Origin: Verrucomicrobiaceae bacterium
Lineage (GTDB): Bacteria; Verrucomicrobiota; Verrucomicrobiae; Verrucomicrobiales; Akkermansiaceae
Length of the DNA stretch: 5,628 nt
Direction of reading: 5' to 3'
Assembly: GCA_947372405.1 (NCBI GenBank)
Contig: CANBTO010000367.1
Span: forward strand, 1-5,628
Part shown: in pieces, positions 5,166-5,628 of the stretch
Layout: the number at the start of each line of letters is the position of its first letter
Numbering within the stretch: the stretch's first letter is position 1
Made by a program: the position numbers and the translations under genes
Notes under the pieces: model-generated
What the model saw: the letters and a program-made list of their open reading frames with translations, nothing else
Database searches by the model: none
What the model was told of the DNA's origin: nothing

Positions 5166-5628
5166 CTATCTTACCAGCGCGTGGAACAGCACGTTCACTC
5201 CGAGCGCGGTGGAGTCCGCGGGTTCGTAACCGATGGCATAGGGTGCGGGTGCCTGCTCCCAGCCGGCGGAGAGGTCGCGCGGGCAGTAGATCACCGCCGT
5301 GGCACCGTTGATTTCGGCGGCTAACAGCTCAGGCGAGGTGCTCCGACGCTTGTCGAGGATGGCTGCGAGTGCGGGACGGGTTTTCACGGATGACAGCGCG
5401 TTGGGTTCGCGGAACATCGGGGAATCCGCAGCCACGGGCAGGAGCGGGTGGTCTGGCAACACGCCCGCCATTTCCGCCCGGAACGCGGTATCGAAGGTTG
5501 ACCTGCCGTCGCCCGCCTCGGCGAAGAGCACGCCGCCTTTCATGAGGAACTGGCGCAGGTTGGCGCGCTCGTTTTGCGTGAGGGTGAAATCGGTGGTTCC
5601 TGTTAGATATAGCATCGGCGTTTCGAAC
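5166..5628 (-). CDS. DUF4159-domain protein, C-terminal 153 residues (5' end beyond the window)
   Basis: The frame is open from the right edge and stops at TAG (5166-5168). An ATG at 5615 lies inside the frame, but the preceding codons (FETP) continue the family pattern, so the true start is probably outside. Recognisable DUF4159 features are PMLYLTG near the visible start, FTLTQNERANLRQFLMKGG, LFAEAGDGR, FDTAFRAEM, a VIYCPRDLSAGWE stretch, and the end LGVNVLFHALVR. The domain is related in fold to class I glutamine amidotransferase-like proteins but is not known to have that activity. DUF4159 genes often lie near MoxR, DUF58 and Bat-like genes in Verrucomicrobiota and Planctomycetota, which matches the DUF58 gene just downstream. 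No membrane segment is visible in this part; an N-terminal signal or anchor may exist in the missing portion. Confidence 0.82.
   Translation of the reverse strand, partial: FETPMLYLTGTTDFTLTQNERANLRQFLMKGGVLFAEAGDGRSTFDTAFRAEMAGVLPDHPLLPVAADSPMFREPNALSSVKTRPALAAILDKRRSTSPELLAAEINGATAVIYCPRDLSAGWEQAPAPYAIGYEPADSTALGVNVLFHALVR

Noticed and set aside
5166..5615. ATG at 5615 as the true start of the DUF4159 gene
   Set aside because: The frame stays open to the window edge and the codons before it (FETP) fit the family pattern, so the gene is treated as truncated by the window.

Overview
The window is GC-rich DNA from a bacterium. Its layout and style fit a Verrucomicrobiota or related PVC-group genome, although no marker gene settles this. 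The hints are an intergenic repeat containing the tandem decamer GCGTCCATCT (known from PVC genomes as a spurious 'RWTQMDAD' peptide), a spacer of seven-base repeats, missing or weak Shine-Dalgarno sites, a large exported C45-type acyltransferase fusion, and a DUF4159/DUF58 gene pair.

Left edge (1-240): the last 33 codons of an IS256-family (Mutator-like) transposase are followed by a plausible right terminal inverted repeat near 124-149. Directly after it lies the dispersed repeat, which runs up to the start codon of the next gene. Region 241-798: a complete but short aat gene (leucyl/phenylalanyl-tRNA--protein transferase, N-degron pathway). A perfect 9-bp stem-loop covers its stop codon. 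Region 816-1222: a possible 20-codon ORF whose stop overlaps, as ATGA, the start of a 115-residue protein with three predicted membrane segments and no recognised function.

Centre (1359-4118): a 919-residue exported protein. It has a signal peptide, a C45/acyl-transferase-type Ntn-hydrolase domain with candidate nucleophile Cys186, a proline-rich linker, a region resembling the second half of M1 aminopeptidases but with the zinc ligands, general base and catalytic tyrosine replaced, and a further alpha/beta-like C-terminal domain. Its leader contains strong hairpins ending seven bases before the ATG.

Right part (minus strand, convergent with the central gene): a DUF4159 gene truncated by the window edge reads into a DUF58 (vWA/MIDAS) gene. 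Such genes belong to MoxR/Bat-type clusters; the rest of the cluster would lie beyond base 5628. The 88-base spacer between them is built largely from degenerate seven-base repeats, including a 12-bp inverted pair.

I see no tRNA, rRNA, CRISPR array or defence island. There is no complete new multi-gene system here. The best candidate for something under-described is the C45/degenerate-M1 fusion protein.
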